A stretch of DNA of 64,000 nucleotides from Lascolabacillus massiliensis (GTDB taxonomy: Bacteria; Bacteroidota; Bacteroidia; Bacteroidales; Dysgonomonadaceae), in the NCBI RefSeq assembly GCF_001282625.1, contig NZ_CTEJ01000001.1:1-64000 (forward strand), written 5' to 3'. The translations under genes were made by a program, and so were the position numbers. Of the stretch, positions 28,098 through 36,991 are shown piece by piece (positions within the stretch are counted from its first letter, which is position 1; each line of letters begins with the position of its first letter). Under the pieces are notes generated by a model, which saw only the letters and a list, made by a program, of their open reading frames with translations, made no database searches and was not told the DNA's origin.

Positions 28098-29168
28098 TTA
28101 ACAAATACTAGCCATTGTTTTAAGTTTTTGCTCCGTCTCCTTCCACTCATCTCTGCTGTTTGAGGAGGTAACTAATCCACTTCCGGCAAACAAAGTAAGC
28201 AAACTTTTCCCTATTTCCATGCATCTTAGGTTTACATATAAGTTTGTATCAGAGCTTTTGTTCATCATCCCTATAAATCCGGTGTAATATCGGCGATCAT
28301 ATCCTTCATACATGTCAATATATCCGAATGCCTCCTCTTTGGGCAACCCTGAAACTGCAGGTGTTGGATGAAGTGATTTTATAAGCTTCCCCAGACCAAC
28401 ATTCTCAGGTAAAGTAAAATCAAGGTCGGTCTTCAAATGCGCAAGATTAGCAGCTTTTGTGGTATATGGACCATTTATCTCGGGTTTTATATTAAAGGAT
28501 GAAAGCTGATTCAGAAGATATGATGTTACCAGATGCTGCTCTCTCAGGTTTTTATCATCCCACGATATTTTTTCTTTTACCTGATACTGAGTTCCTGCAA
28601 GTGCTACAGTATGCCATGAGTTACCCCTGCCTGAGAGCAGAATCTCCGGTGTACTTCCCAGCCATGTTCCGCTTATCGGAGTGTGGAAAAGAAACACGTA
28701 GGAATTTTTATATTTTTCCATTGCCTTGTAAAAACTTGCTCCGGGAGAAAAGTTTCTGTTTCTGGCAAATGACTTACTACGAGATAGTACCACCTTTTTT
28801 AAAGTCCCATCTTTCAATGGCATATAAAACAGGTCGAACAGTCTGTTATAATCGTTTCTGTTAATGTTGTCAAGCTTGAATCTTTCTGATCCGACTCCAG
28901 GATTTTGTCTGTCGGGAATTACCGCATCATTTAAGTTAGTACAATCAGGTCTTATAATAAGAACAGGTGTTTCTTTTTTTATCTTGTAAGGAGCTATAAC
29001 AAACCCTCTGTTTTCTTCTAACTCTTCTATATCATAGAAATGTTTTATCTCACCATTATTCTGCATTACAAACTTTGGCGATGACTCGTTAGGCAGCCTG
29101 TAAATTGCAAAACAGGCATCGTTTTCTATAAGTGAATCTAATTTTTGGTAACTGTTCTTTAAGGTCAT
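28098..29168 (-). CDS. menF: Isochorismate synthase
   Basis: Chorismate-binding enzyme converting chorismate to isochorismate, first committed step to menaquinone. 356 residues, within the short end of the family. VVLSRSKSF, GSTPEILLSG, HPTPAVSGLPKEEA, YTGFIG and LFAGSGLV are the usual motifs. It starts only one base after the thioesterase stop. Confidence 0.93.
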   Translation of the reverse strand: MTLKNSYQKLDSLIENDACFAIYRLPNESSPKFVMQNNGEIKHFYDIEELEENRGFVIAPYKIKKETPVLIIRPDCTNLNDAVIPDRQNPGVGSERFKLDNINRNDYNRLFDLFYMPLKDGTLKKVVLSRSKSFARNRNFSPGASFYKAMEKYKNSYVFLFHTPISGTWLGSTPEILLSGRGNSWHTVALAGTQYQVKEKISWDDKNLREQHLVTSYLLNQLSSFNIKPEINGPYTTKAANLAHLKTDLDFTLPENVGLGKLIKSLHPTPAVSGLPKEEAFGYIDMYEGYDRRYYTGFIGMMNKSSDTNLYVNLRCMEIGKSLLTLFAGSGLVTSSNSRDEWKETEQKLKTMASIC

Positions 29169-29169
29169 T

Positions 29170-29547
29170 TTATTTTAGTATGGTGTTTAAAACCCTTACA
29201 GATGAAACTAATCTACCACCCGAAGTGGTAATATCTATATTCCATAAATGGGTAGTTTTGCCTAAATGTAATATTGTTCCGGTGGCATGAACAGTATCTC
29301 CCTCTTTTACTGCAGATAAATGATTACAGCTCACCTGTGTACCTGCAGGCTTTTCATCCTGAGTGCATAAAAAAAGTGAACCCTGGCCTGCAACAGATTC
29401 TGCCAGTGCAATAGTTGCACCTCCATGCAATATACCAAATGGCTGACATACACTTTTAGTGACGGGCATAACAGCCTCTACTTTTCCACTGGACAGATGT
29501 GTGAATGTAATTCCCAGTGTCTCCATCAAATTATTAGTTTCGCTCAT
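29170..29547 (-). CDS. Hotdog-fold thioesterase (probable DHNA-CoA hydrolase)
   Basis: 125 residues, PaaI/MenI type. A single hotdog domain with the central helix motif HGGATIALAESVAGQGS, where the acidic residue near ALAES is the presumed catalytic one. First gene of the men operon (1 bp before menF), so it most likely hydrolyses 1,4-dihydroxy-2-naphthoyl-CoA; this rests on context plus family, since PaaI-like enzymes are also broad-range. Confidence 0.82.
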   Translation of the reverse strand: MSETNNLMETLGITFTHLSSGKVEAVMPVTKSVCQPFGILHGGATIALAESVAGQGSLFLCTQDEKPAGTQVSCNHLSAVKEGDTVHATGTILHLGKTTHLWNIDITTSGGRLVSSVRVLNTILK

Positions 29548-29567
29548 ACCGAGTTGAATTATAGCTG

Positions 29568-29598
29568 CAAAAATAGTTATAACATCGGTAAAACGAAA
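29568..29598 (-). promoter_or_regulatory. Men operon promoter
   Basis: Minus-strand TATTTTTG (29568-29575), exact -7, with TTTC (29595-29598) 19 bp upstream as -33. Leader of about 15 nt to the thioesterase ATG. Confidence 0.55.
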
Positions 29599-29638
29599 TA
29601 ATGAGCTGAATGTTCTTTACTCTATAAAATAATAGAAA

Positions 29639-30271
29639 TTACTCAATAAACAGTATCTCTGTTTTTGGTGAAATATTGTTTCCATTAAATACAGCAAGTC
29701 CTGAATTAATTAACTGAGCATATGTAATATTATCGATTGGAAAGAAATATAATACAGCGGGATATGGATCTAATACTTCAATATCATTACCATTGTATAC
29801 AAATATTTTAGAGAAAGACTGGAAATATACAGAGTTATCTAAAAGGTGGATAGACCAAATCTCATCATTATGAAAGTTATAGTCTTTTACTTTCTCTTTT
29901 AATGAGTGATAAATCAGAGTTTCTGTTTCATCTTTTTCGAAATACCCAAATTCTTCAAATGAGCCTACATAAATTCTTTCAGGTGATTTGACGCTATCTA
30001 TAAATATTGATTTAACAGAAAGGTTATTAGGTAGTGAATGGAGAAACCAGTTTGTACCATCAAAACTTAACAAACCATTATTGTTCCCAAAATAAACAAC
30101 ACCTTGTTTGTCTTGCGCTACTGACCAATTCTGGTTCCCTGCCCTGTAGTTGTTAGTTGTATAGTTATATACTGGTGGAGTAAATGGTATATTCTGAGTA
30201 TACAGGGGAGAAAATGACAATAAAAGAACAAACTGAATAGTTGAAATAAATTTTTTATAAGCAACTATCAT
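29639..30271 (-). pseudogene. Truncated sensor of the beta-propeller/Y_Y_Y regulator family
   Basis: 210 residues. A signal peptide (about 1-26) is followed by the start of a beta-propeller sensor: AGNQNWSVAQDKQGVVYFGNNNG, LLSFDGTNWFLHSLPN, RIYVGSFEEFGYF. The usual protein runs to about 900-950 residues, with more propeller blades, a Y_Y_Y domain, a membrane helix and a LuxR-type helix-turn-helix. Here it stops after about three blades, and the 91 bp to the next gene hold no continuation in any frame I could see. It therefore looks like a deletion remnant. It may still be a short secreted protein, but no DNA-binding part remains. It follows the unknown gene at 30290 by 18 bp. Confidence 0.7.
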
Positions 30272-30289
30272 TATAATTATATTAATACA

Positions 30290-31015
30290 TTATTTTTTCT
30301 TCAACAAACCGTCTATTTCTGTCTCACTCAATATTTTAACATTAGTGAAAAGAAACTTTGTATCAAGAAAATCTCCATATTGATTACATTCTTCTACTGC
30401 AGAATTAAGAATTGATTTCACATCTTTGTCAAATGGAAAAAGTATAAGAATGGTAAAGTAATTTTCCTTAATCTCTAATTTTTCGATCTCAACTTCTGCC
30501 TTTTTTAATTGAAAAGTGAACTCTCTTTCAACGATCTCTTTCTGCAAGTCAGTTAAATTTTCTCTGTTGTGGGTGGTGAAAAGAGAGAAGAAACGTAGTC
30601 GCTTATCCTGTCCTCCAAGTCCCGATGAGATGTAAACTTGCTGTTGTCCGGATAGATCCGAACTTAAAATAATTCTGCTGCTGACTAAAGCCATGGATGA
30701 CCAGTGAGATAAGTCAGGGTCTAACGGACTGCTGTGATATGTTTCAATTGAACGGTATGCACCAACATCAGGAATCGATGCAAGAAGTGTAAGACTCTTT
30801 TTTTTACGTTCTAAACTCTCGTCTGGAGAGAAAAGAATAGAGACCTCTTCATCTCTGTTAAATGTATTATTTTCTCTCCGCAGCTTATCAAAGTAGCGGA
30901 AATACTCCATCTGTTCCTCAATAGGCACAAGATCCTCTAATATATGAAACGAATCAATTCCCTGTTCGTCCAGCGTTTGGCGTAATCTAGCCAAAAGATC
31001 ATCATGTCTACTCAT
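30290..31015 (-). CDS. Conserved-looking protein of unknown function
   Basis: 241 residues, no signal peptide or membrane helix, so cytosolic. Acidic and Ser-rich in the middle, with alternating helical segments and a short repeat-like SSDLSGQQQVYISSGLGGQD stretch. It contains only one long hydrophobic strand (YFTILILFPF, about 200-210). No family recognised. A -7 element (TATCTTTG on minus, 31021-31028) ends only 6 bp before the ATG, so the transcript may be leaderless or the true start may be further in (next Met near residue 32). It runs divergently from dut. Confidence 0.6.
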   Translation of the reverse strand: MSRHDDLLARLRQTLDEQGIDSFHILEDLVPIEEQMEYFRYFDKLRRENNTFNRDEEVSILFSPDESLERKKKSLTLLASIPDVGAYRSIETYHSSPLDPDLSHWSSMALVSSRIILSSDLSGQQQVYISSGLGGQDKRLRFFSLFTTHNRENLTDLQKEIVEREFTFQLKKAEVEIEKLEIKENYFTILILFPFDKDVKSILNSAVEECNQYGDFLDTKFLFTNVKILSETEIDGLLKKK

Positions 31016-31020
31016 AGGTA

Positions 31021-31028
31021 CAAAGATA
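31021..31028 (-). promoter_or_regulatory. -7 element of the unknown gene 30290
   Basis: Minus-strand TATCTTTG, exact TAnnTTTG, very close to the ATG at 31015; could mean a leaderless mRNA. Confidence 0.4.
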
Positions 31029-31193
31029 TATTATTTATCATTTCTTTTGAATAGCAATGGCTTAAAGTTTATCAATTTGCAAGCTAATTCCTCAGAATTT
31101 TATAAATTCGCAGGTTAATAATATATCGACTTCACTTTTAAAACGTGCATAACAGTAGTCACGCAATAATACATGAACAATAGAAATAACAAA

Positions 31194-31628
31194 ATGGAAA
31201 TTAAAATAGTAAACAGGTCTCGACACTCTTTACCCGATTATGCAACAATTCACTCTGCCGGTATGGATTTGAGAGCAAACCTGGAAAATCCTGTTGTATT
31301 GAAACCTTTAGAAAGATCACTTATACCAACAGGTATTTATATTCAGCTGCCAAATGGATATGAAGCACAGATACGGCCACGAAGTGGACTTGCAATTAAG
31401 CATGGTATAAGCATTGTAAATGCCCCGGGCACAATAGATGCAGATTACCGAGGAGAGATTAAAGTCATTTTGGCTAATCTTTCAAATGAGGATTTTACAA
31501 TAAACGATGGCGAGAGGATATGCCAAATGATAGTTGCCAAACATGAACGAGTTGAGTGGGTTGAAGTTGATGAGCTTGATGAGACCGAGAGAGGTGACGG
31601 AGGTTTTGGACATACGGGGAAAAAATAA
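31194..31628 (+). CDS. dut: dUTP diphosphatase
   Basis: Hydrolyses dUTP to dUMP, keeping uracil out of DNA. 144 residues from ATG 31194; an upstream Met at 31173 would add MNNRNNK, absent in relatives. All five motifs are visible: [40 protein letters not shown] and [12 protein letters not shown]. First gene of a plus-strand group that continues with the TPR protein 10 bp later. Confidence 0.96.
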   Translation: MEIKIVNRSRHSLPDYATIHSAGMDLRANLENPVVLKPLERSLIPTGIYIQLPNGYEAQIRPRSGLAIKHGISIVNAPGTIDADYRGEIKVILANLSNEDFTINDGERICQMIVAKHERVEWVEVDELDETERGDGGFGHTGKK

Positions 31629-31638
31629 ATAACTAAGT

Positions 31639-33378
31639 ATGACTTATATAAATTCTCAAATTAAATTATATCTCTTCTTCTCAATAAACTTCATAGGGGC
31701 ACTGCTATTTTCTCTTGATTCCCTTGCTCAGCAAAGTAATGATGATTTACCATTCAATGATGATAAGAGAAAGTTTGATTATTATTTCTACGAAGCATTG
31801 AATTCAAAAGCTCAGGGTAAGTATGATGAGGCAATAGACCTTTTTCATCACTGTTATTCTCTAGATTCTACCAACGCAAATGTTTTAATTGAGTTAGGCA
31901 CATTTTACAATGTACTTCAAGAGAAAGATAAAGCCCTCGAATTCTATAAAAAAGCAGTAAGTTATGATAAGACAAACTACTATTATAACATGATGCTTGC
32001 CGGTCTGAGCAAGGAACTTGGACTTAAACAGGAGGTTGTAGATATCTATGAAGGTCTTATTAAACTGTATCCTGATAAACCTGAACTTCTTTTCGAAATG
32101 GCCAATGCATATGCAGATAATGGAGAACTCGAAAAAGCAATAAGTCAGTTGGATGAACTGGAGAAAAGTGTAGGTGTTTCAGAGTCTCTGGCACTAAACA
32201 AATTTCGCCTTTATTCAATGCTGGATAACAAGGAAAAGGCTTTTCAGGAGATAGAGCAGATAATAAACAAAAATCCTGATGATATAAGATATCTTATATT
32301 GATGGGAGATCTGTACATGGATGATAACCAGGTAGACAATGCTTTGAATTATTATGATCAGGCAAAATTAATAGATCCTGATTACCCGGCTTTGATATTA
32401 TCCTTCGTAAATTATTATGAAAAGACAAACGACAGAGATGCTGCACAATCTGAGATACAAAAGGCTATAACAAGTTCATCTATGGAGGCGGATACAAAAA
32501 TCCAGCTTCTAACAAGATATTTAAGCATACTACAACAGAACAAACAGGATATAAAAGAGGCAAATCCTCTATTTGAATCCCTTTTTGAACAACATCCCAA
32601 TAATACTCAGATAAACTTGATTTATGGGAATGTTTTATATCTGCAGGGTGATAAAAAAAGTGCAATTGAGCAATTCGAGATCTTTATAAATCAAAACCCT
32701 GAAAACCCTGCAGGATATGAGCAGGTTATACGTGCAGCACTACCAGAGGAGGATTTCGATAAAGTAAAAGAGGTGACAATAAAAGCTTTAAAATATCTGC
32801 CGGGTGAACCTCAGTTCTATTACTATCTGGGTGCTGTAAACTTTCAACAAGGAAATTACAAAGAAGCATTAAGAGTATTTGAGACAGGTTTAGATAGTGC
32901 CAACTTTAATAACCCTGTGCTTGAGTCCGACTTTTATGGACAGATAGGAGATCTTAACTACTTCCTGAAAAATAAACAGGTTGCTTTTGACAGTTATGAA
33001 AAAGCCTTAAAACTGAACCCTCAGAATCTTCCGGTATTAAACAATTACAGTTATTATTTGTCTCTGGAAAAGAGAGATCTCGATAAGGCAGAGCAGATGA
33101 GCGGTATTACTGTCAAGTTAGAGCCACTCAATCCAACTTATCTTGATACATATGGCTGGATATTATTTGAACAGGGCTCATACATAATGGCGAAGATATA
33201 TATCGAAAAAGCTATTGAATATAGCGATGAGCCATCTGCCGAAGTTTATGAGCATTACGGCGATGTCTTGTTTATGAACGGTGAACAAGAAAAGGCTGTA
33301 GTTCAATGGAAAAAAGCAAGAGAACTTGGAGGGGATTCAAAAACACTAAAAAGAAAAATAAGAAGAGGAAAATTGTAA
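31639..33378 (+). CDS. Exported TPR-repeat protein
   Basis: 579 residues. N-terminal signal (about 1-30, ending SLAQ) then an almost continuous array of about a dozen tetratricopeptide repeats from residue 45 to 565, with recurrent A-GKYDEAIDLF, A-LGTFY and YYDQAKLIDPDYP patterns. It should sit in the periplasm or at the envelope as a protein-binding scaffold. The operon dut-TPR-DUF4292-EnvC-like is consistent with a role in cell-envelope assembly (inference). No catalytic domain. Confidence 0.85.
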   Translation: MTYINSQIKLYLFFSINFIGALLFSLDSLAQQSNDDLPFNDDKRKFDYYFYEALNSKAQGKYDEAIDLFHHCYSLDSTNANVLIELGTFYNVLQEKDKALEFYKKAVSYDKTNYYYNMMLAGLSKELGLKQEVVDIYEGLIKLYPDKPELLFEMANAYADNGELEKAISQLDELEKSVGVSESLALNKFRLYSMLDNKEKAFQEIEQIINKNPDDIRYLILMGDLYMDDNQVDNALNYYDQAKLIDPDYPALILSFVNYYEKTNDRDAAQSEIQKAITSSSMEADTKIQLLTRYLSILQQNKQDIKEANPLFESLFEQHPNNTQINLIYGNVLYLQGDKKSAIEQFEIFINQNPENPAGYEQVIRAALPEEDFDKVKEVTIKALKYLPGEPQFYYYLGAVNFQQGNYKEALRVFETGLDSANFNNPVLESDFYGQIGDLNYFLKNKQVAFDSYEKALKLNPQNLPVLNNYSYYLSLEKRDLDKAEQMSGITVKLEPLNPTYLDTYGWILFEQGSYIMAKIYIEKAIEYSDEPSAEVYEHYGDVLFMNGEQEKAVVQWKKARELGGDSKTLKRKIRRGKL

Positions 33379-33402
33379 ATTTCTTTTTTAATTTGTAGAA
33401 CA

Positions 33403-34248
33403 ATGAAATGGGTCAATTATAAAAATATAATTATTTTCTCTTTTCTGGTAATGATTGCTGTAACAGCCTGTAAGCCAAAACAGAGAATTATATATTCAAC
33501 TAAGCCGGTTGAGGATAAAGAGAATAACCAGTTATTTAGTGATATAAATACTAATACATTCGACTTCAATACCTTTTCTTCAAGATTGAATATGAGCTTA
33601 ACCAGTGGCACAAGATCTGTAAGCTCCAGGGCTAATCTCAGGATGATTAAAGATAGTGCAATACTGATATCAGTTCAACCATTATTCGGTGTTGAGGTAG
33701 TGCGTTTGTATATCGATCCCAATAATATTCTTATCCTTGACAGGATGAACAAACGTTATGTTAAAGAGTCTCTCATCTCATTAAAAGAAAAATATCCAGT
33801 AGGCTTTGATTTCTATACTTTGCAGTCAATACTTACCAACTCACCATTTGTTTCAGGTAAAAGCAGTGTTGAGGATTCAGATTATCGTAAGTTTAACATA
33901 ACTCAAACTTCAGATCTAAACTATTATTTAACCTCTAAAGATCCTGAATCTGATATTGAATATTCCTTTACAGTAAATGGGAATGACAGAATAACATTTA
34001 CACATCTAATGCAATATAAAAAACAGCAATCTCTGCAGTGGGCATACGATAATTTTGCTATATTGGGGAATAATTCATTTCCACACAAGATGAATGCAGT
34101 TATTACCTCTAAATCAAGGAAGATTGATGCTGAATTTCTTTTTTCTGAGATTGTGACAAATGTACCGGTTCAAATTACATCTCAGGTACCTGAAAGTTAC
34201 AGCAAAACCTCTTTGGATGAAATTCTTAAAATCATAGCGTCGGAATAA
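33403..34248 (+). CDS. DUF4292 lipoprotein (LolB-like)
   Basis: 281 residues with a lipobox VTAC (Cys near 23). The DUF4292 family has an all-beta LolB/outer-membrane lipoprotein-like fold; the sequence shows long amphipathic strands (TRSVSSRANLRMIKDSAILI, GVEVVRLYID) and a late FLFSEIVTNVP. It probably binds lipid or a lipoprotein in the periplasm (inference from family fold). The stop overlaps the next ATG (TAATG). Confidence 0.82.
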   Translation: MKWVNYKNIIIFSFLVMIAVTACKPKQRIIYSTKPVEDKENNQLFSDINTNTFDFNTFSSRLNMSLTSGTRSVSSRANLRMIKDSAILISVQPLFGVEVVRLYIDPNNILILDRMNKRYVKESLISLKEKYPVGFDFYTLQSILTNSPFVSGKSSVEDSDYRKFNITQTSDLNYYLTSKDPESDIEYSFTVNGNDRITFTHLMQYKKQQSLQWAYDNFAILGNNSFPHKMNAVITSKSRKIDAEFLFSEIVTNVPVQITSQVPESYSKTSLDEILKIIASE

Positions 34249-35579
34249 TGAAAAAGTTACTACTAATTTCACTATTTTATTCGTTTACACTATTACTGTT
34301 TTCTCAGACACAACAGATAGAAAACCTTCAAAGACAGCAGAAGGCTATCCAGGAGGAAATTAAAAACACCAATAAACTATATCTGGATGTTAAGAAGCAA
34401 ACTACAACCATACTGGATCGTATTAATCTTATAAATAAACAGATTGCATCTCGCAGAGAGCTGATAAATGTACAAAGAAGTGAGATAGAGGCTTTACAAA
34501 AGGAAGAACAACGTCTCGAATCTGAAATAGAGAGACTAAACAGAGAACTGAAAAAGAAACAGGAGGATTATACCACTGCTATAAAAGGAATGCTTAATCA
34601 TAAGCACAAACAAAATAAACTACTTTTTGTACTTTCAGGTAAGTCAATTGGGGAATCATTAAGAAGATTACAATATCTAAGAGAATACTCCAAATGGCAA
34701 AGATCACAAGCAGAAGAGATTAAGAAACAAAATGCTCAGATTGCACAAAAAAAGGATGCATTGATAAAAGCAAAAGCAGAAAAGGAGAAATCGCTGCTTG
34801 CATTGCAGGAGGAGAGTAAAAAACTGGAGAGTGAGGAGAAAATTAGACAGTCAGAAATTACTCAAGCCAGAGGAAAGGAGAGAGAGTTGAGACAAGCACT
34901 TCAGCAAAAACAGCGACAAGCTGATCAGTTGAACTCTCAAATTGAGAAATTGATAGCTGAAGAAGTAGCCCGTCAGGAGCGTGAAGAGGAGGCAAGGCGA
35001 TTAGCAGAAGCAAAAAAACAGGCAGCCAAGCCTGCAGCAGATACAAAAACTCCTAAAAGTTCTGAGTCATCTGCCAAAACTGAAACTGCATCTCCCGGAA
35101 CAGGCACCTCTCCTCGAATCGATCCCAATGCAAGCAGAGTGTCAGCTGAGACTTTCAACCTTTCAAAAGATTTCGCTGCAAATAAGGGTAAACTACCTAT
35201 GCCGGTTACCGGAGCATCTACAATTGTAGGTAATTTTGGCACAAAACGTCATAGTGAATGGAATGTCACAACAAATAGTAATGGTGTTGATATTCAGGCT
35301 GAGAGAGGTGCTGATATTAGAGCTGTTTTTGATGGAGAGGTATCAAAGGTGTTCTCTTTCCCAGGTTCAAACACATGTGTGATTGTGCGTCATGGTGATT
35401 ATTATACTTTTTATGCTAACATATATGATCTTTATGTGAAACAAGGTGATAAAGTGAAAGCCGGACAATCATTAGGACGAATTTTTACAGATCCTGATAC
35501 CGGTGTATCAAGAATGCATTTCCAATTATGGCAAAAAACAACTAAAATAAACCCTGCACCCTGGCTAAACAGGGGTTAG
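34248..35579 (+). CDS. EnvC-like protein: coiled coil plus degenerate M23 (LytM) domain
   Basis: 443 residues. Signal peptide (about 1-20), a long coiled coil (about 22-240, Gln/Lys/Glu-rich), a flexible Ala/Ser/Thr linker (about 250-300), and a C-terminal M23 domain (about 315-440). In active M23 peptidases zinc is held by HxxxD and HxH, but here the first site reads SNGVDI and the second RMHFQLW, and the usual YxHL reads YANI, so the ligands are mostly lost. As in EnvC and NlpD it most likely activates an amidase for septal peptidoglycan splitting and is not itself a hydrolase. It is coupled to the DUF4292 gene. Confidence 0.85.
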   Translation: MKKLLLISLFYSFTLLLFSQTQQIENLQRQQKAIQEEIKNTNKLYLDVKKQTTTILDRINLINKQIASRRELINVQRSEIEALQKEEQRLESEIERLNRELKKKQEDYTTAIKGMLNHKHKQNKLLFVLSGKSIGESLRRLQYLREYSKWQRSQAEEIKKQNAQIAQKKDALIKAKAEKEKSLLALQEESKKLESEEKIRQSEITQARGKERELRQALQQKQRQADQLNSQIEKLIAEEVARQEREEEARRLAEAKKQAAKPAADTKTPKSSESSAKTETASPGTGTSPRIDPNASRVSAETFNLSKDFAANKGKLPMPVTGASTIVGNFGTKRHSEWNVTTNSNGVDIQAERGADIRAVFDGEVSKVFSFPGSNTCVIVRHGDYYTFYANIYDLYVKQGDKVKAGQSLGRIFTDPDTGVSRMHFQLWQKTTKINPAPWLNRG

Positions 35580-35607
35580 CAATTTCTTTAATCATTAAAT
35601 TTATTGT

Positions 35608-36897
35608 ATGTCACTGAAAACACGACTAATTGTAATGAATTTTCTCCAGTTTGCTGTCTGGGGAGCGTATCTGACTTCTATGTCTCGTTATCTGGGCCCG
35701 GCGGGAATGGGGTCTCACATTGGAATATTTTATTCGGTTCAGGGGATAGTATCTATATTTATGCCTGCACTTATTGGTATAATTGCCGACAGGTGGGTTC
35801 CTGCTCAGAAATTACTGGGTATTTGTCATATCCTGGCTGCTATCTTCATGATTTCTGCAGGTCTTTATGGTTTAAACAGCGGAACCGGTGTGGAATTTGG
35901 CTACTTCTTTACTCTCTACACACTTAGTGTGGCATTTTATATGCCAACCTTAGCTTTATCCAATTCAGTTGCCTATACTATCCTGGAAAGAGCCGGTTTT
36001 GATACTGTAAAAGCATTTCCACCAATAAGAGTATTCGGGACTGTAGGTTTTATCTGCAGTATGTGGTTAGTGGATATATTAGGGTATCAGACATCTTCGA
36101 TGCAATTTATTGTAAGTGCAGTACTAGGAATCGTTTTAGGTCTCTACGCCTTCACTCTTCCTAACTGTCCTGTTACTACCGATACTCAGGATAAAACATT
36201 GGCTCAGCGACTGGGACTGGATGCTTTCAAGCTGTTTAAACAGAGAAGAATGGCACTCTTCTTTATTTTCTCGATGCTGCTTGGAGTCTCACTTCAGATT
36301 ACAAATGGGTTTGCAAATCCTTTTATAGCCAGTTTTGAGGCTAACCCGATCTATTCCGATACATTTGGTGTTCAGCACTCAAATATTCTTATTTCACTGT
36401 CACAAATATCTGAAGCAATATGCATTCTGCTGATACCCTTCTTTCTAAGCAGATTCGGAATAAAGAAAGTTATCCTTATTGCTATGTTTGCCTGGGTGCT
36501 TCGCTTTGGTCTGTTTGGCTTAGGAAACCCTGGTAGTGGATTGTGGCTGCTGATTCTATCTATGCTGGTATATGGTGTGGCATTTGACTTCTTTAATGTA
36601 TCAGGTTCACTATTTGTAGATAAGGAGACACCTCACAATATTCGTGCAAGTGCTCAAGGTATGTTTATGCTTATGACAAATGGTATAGGTGCCACAATAG
36701 GAACATTGGGTGCTCAGTGGGTGGTAAATCAGTTTACTTCATGGCAGGATGTAGTGGTAAACGGACAAACAAAATCATTGATGATAGGCAACTGGCAAAG
36801 TGTATGGTTAATCTTTGCATTATATGCTCTTGTTGTAACAATACTATTTGGTATTCTATTTAAATATAAACATAAACCTGCTTCCACAGAAGATTAA
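35608..36897 (+). CDS. nupG: Nucleoside:H+ symporter, MFS NHS family
   Basis: 429 residues with 12 membrane helices. The N terminus MSLKTRLIVMNFLQFAVWGAY and the GYFFTLYTLSVAFYMPTLALSN region match the NupG/XapB group (nucleoside-proton symporters) rather than general MFS. Probably imports nucleosides for salvage, which fits the downstream nucleoside phosphorylase at 39848 and dut at 31194. It lies 28 bp after the EnvC-like gene and ends at a bidirectional terminator. NupG-type assignment likely, substrate range unverified. Confidence 0.85.
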   Translation: MSLKTRLIVMNFLQFAVWGAYLTSMSRYLGPAGMGSHIGIFYSVQGIVSIFMPALIGIIADRWVPAQKLLGICHILAAIFMISAGLYGLNSGTGVEFGYFFTLYTLSVAFYMPTLALSNSVAYTILERAGFDTVKAFPPIRVFGTVGFICSMWLVDILGYQTSSMQFIVSAVLGIVLGLYAFTLPNCPVTTDTQDKTLAQRLGLDAFKLFKQRRMALFFIFSMLLGVSLQITNGFANPFIASFEANPIYSDTFGVQHSNILISLSQISEAICILLIPFFLSRFGIKKVILIAMFAWVLRFGLFGLGNPGSGLWLLILSMLVYGVAFDFFNVSGSLFVDKETPHNIRASAQGMFMLMTNGIGATIGTLGAQWVVNQFTSWQDVVVNGQTKSLMIGNWQSVWLIFALYALVVTILFGILFKYKHKPASTED

Positions 36898-36928
36898 AGA
36901 TATCTATTCTTTATTATTGTTAGAATAA

Positions 36929-36968
36929 AAAACCGGAGTGCAATCAATTGATTACACCCCGGTTTTTT
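36929..36968. terminator. Bidirectional intrinsic terminator
   Basis: GC-rich stem AAAACCGG-A-GTG-N-AATC paired with GATT-N-CAC-N-CCGGTTTT (36929-36966), followed by T-runs on both strands (TTTTTT on plus, also T-rich on minus). It separates the convergent nupG and M16 protease genes. Confidence 0.85.
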
Positions 36969-36991
36969 GTTTTATGTTACTATACTCAGAA

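Noticed and set aside
35604-35927. 107-codon plus-strand frame at the nupG start
   Set aside because: It is an out-of-frame reading of the nupG coding sequence with no family match.
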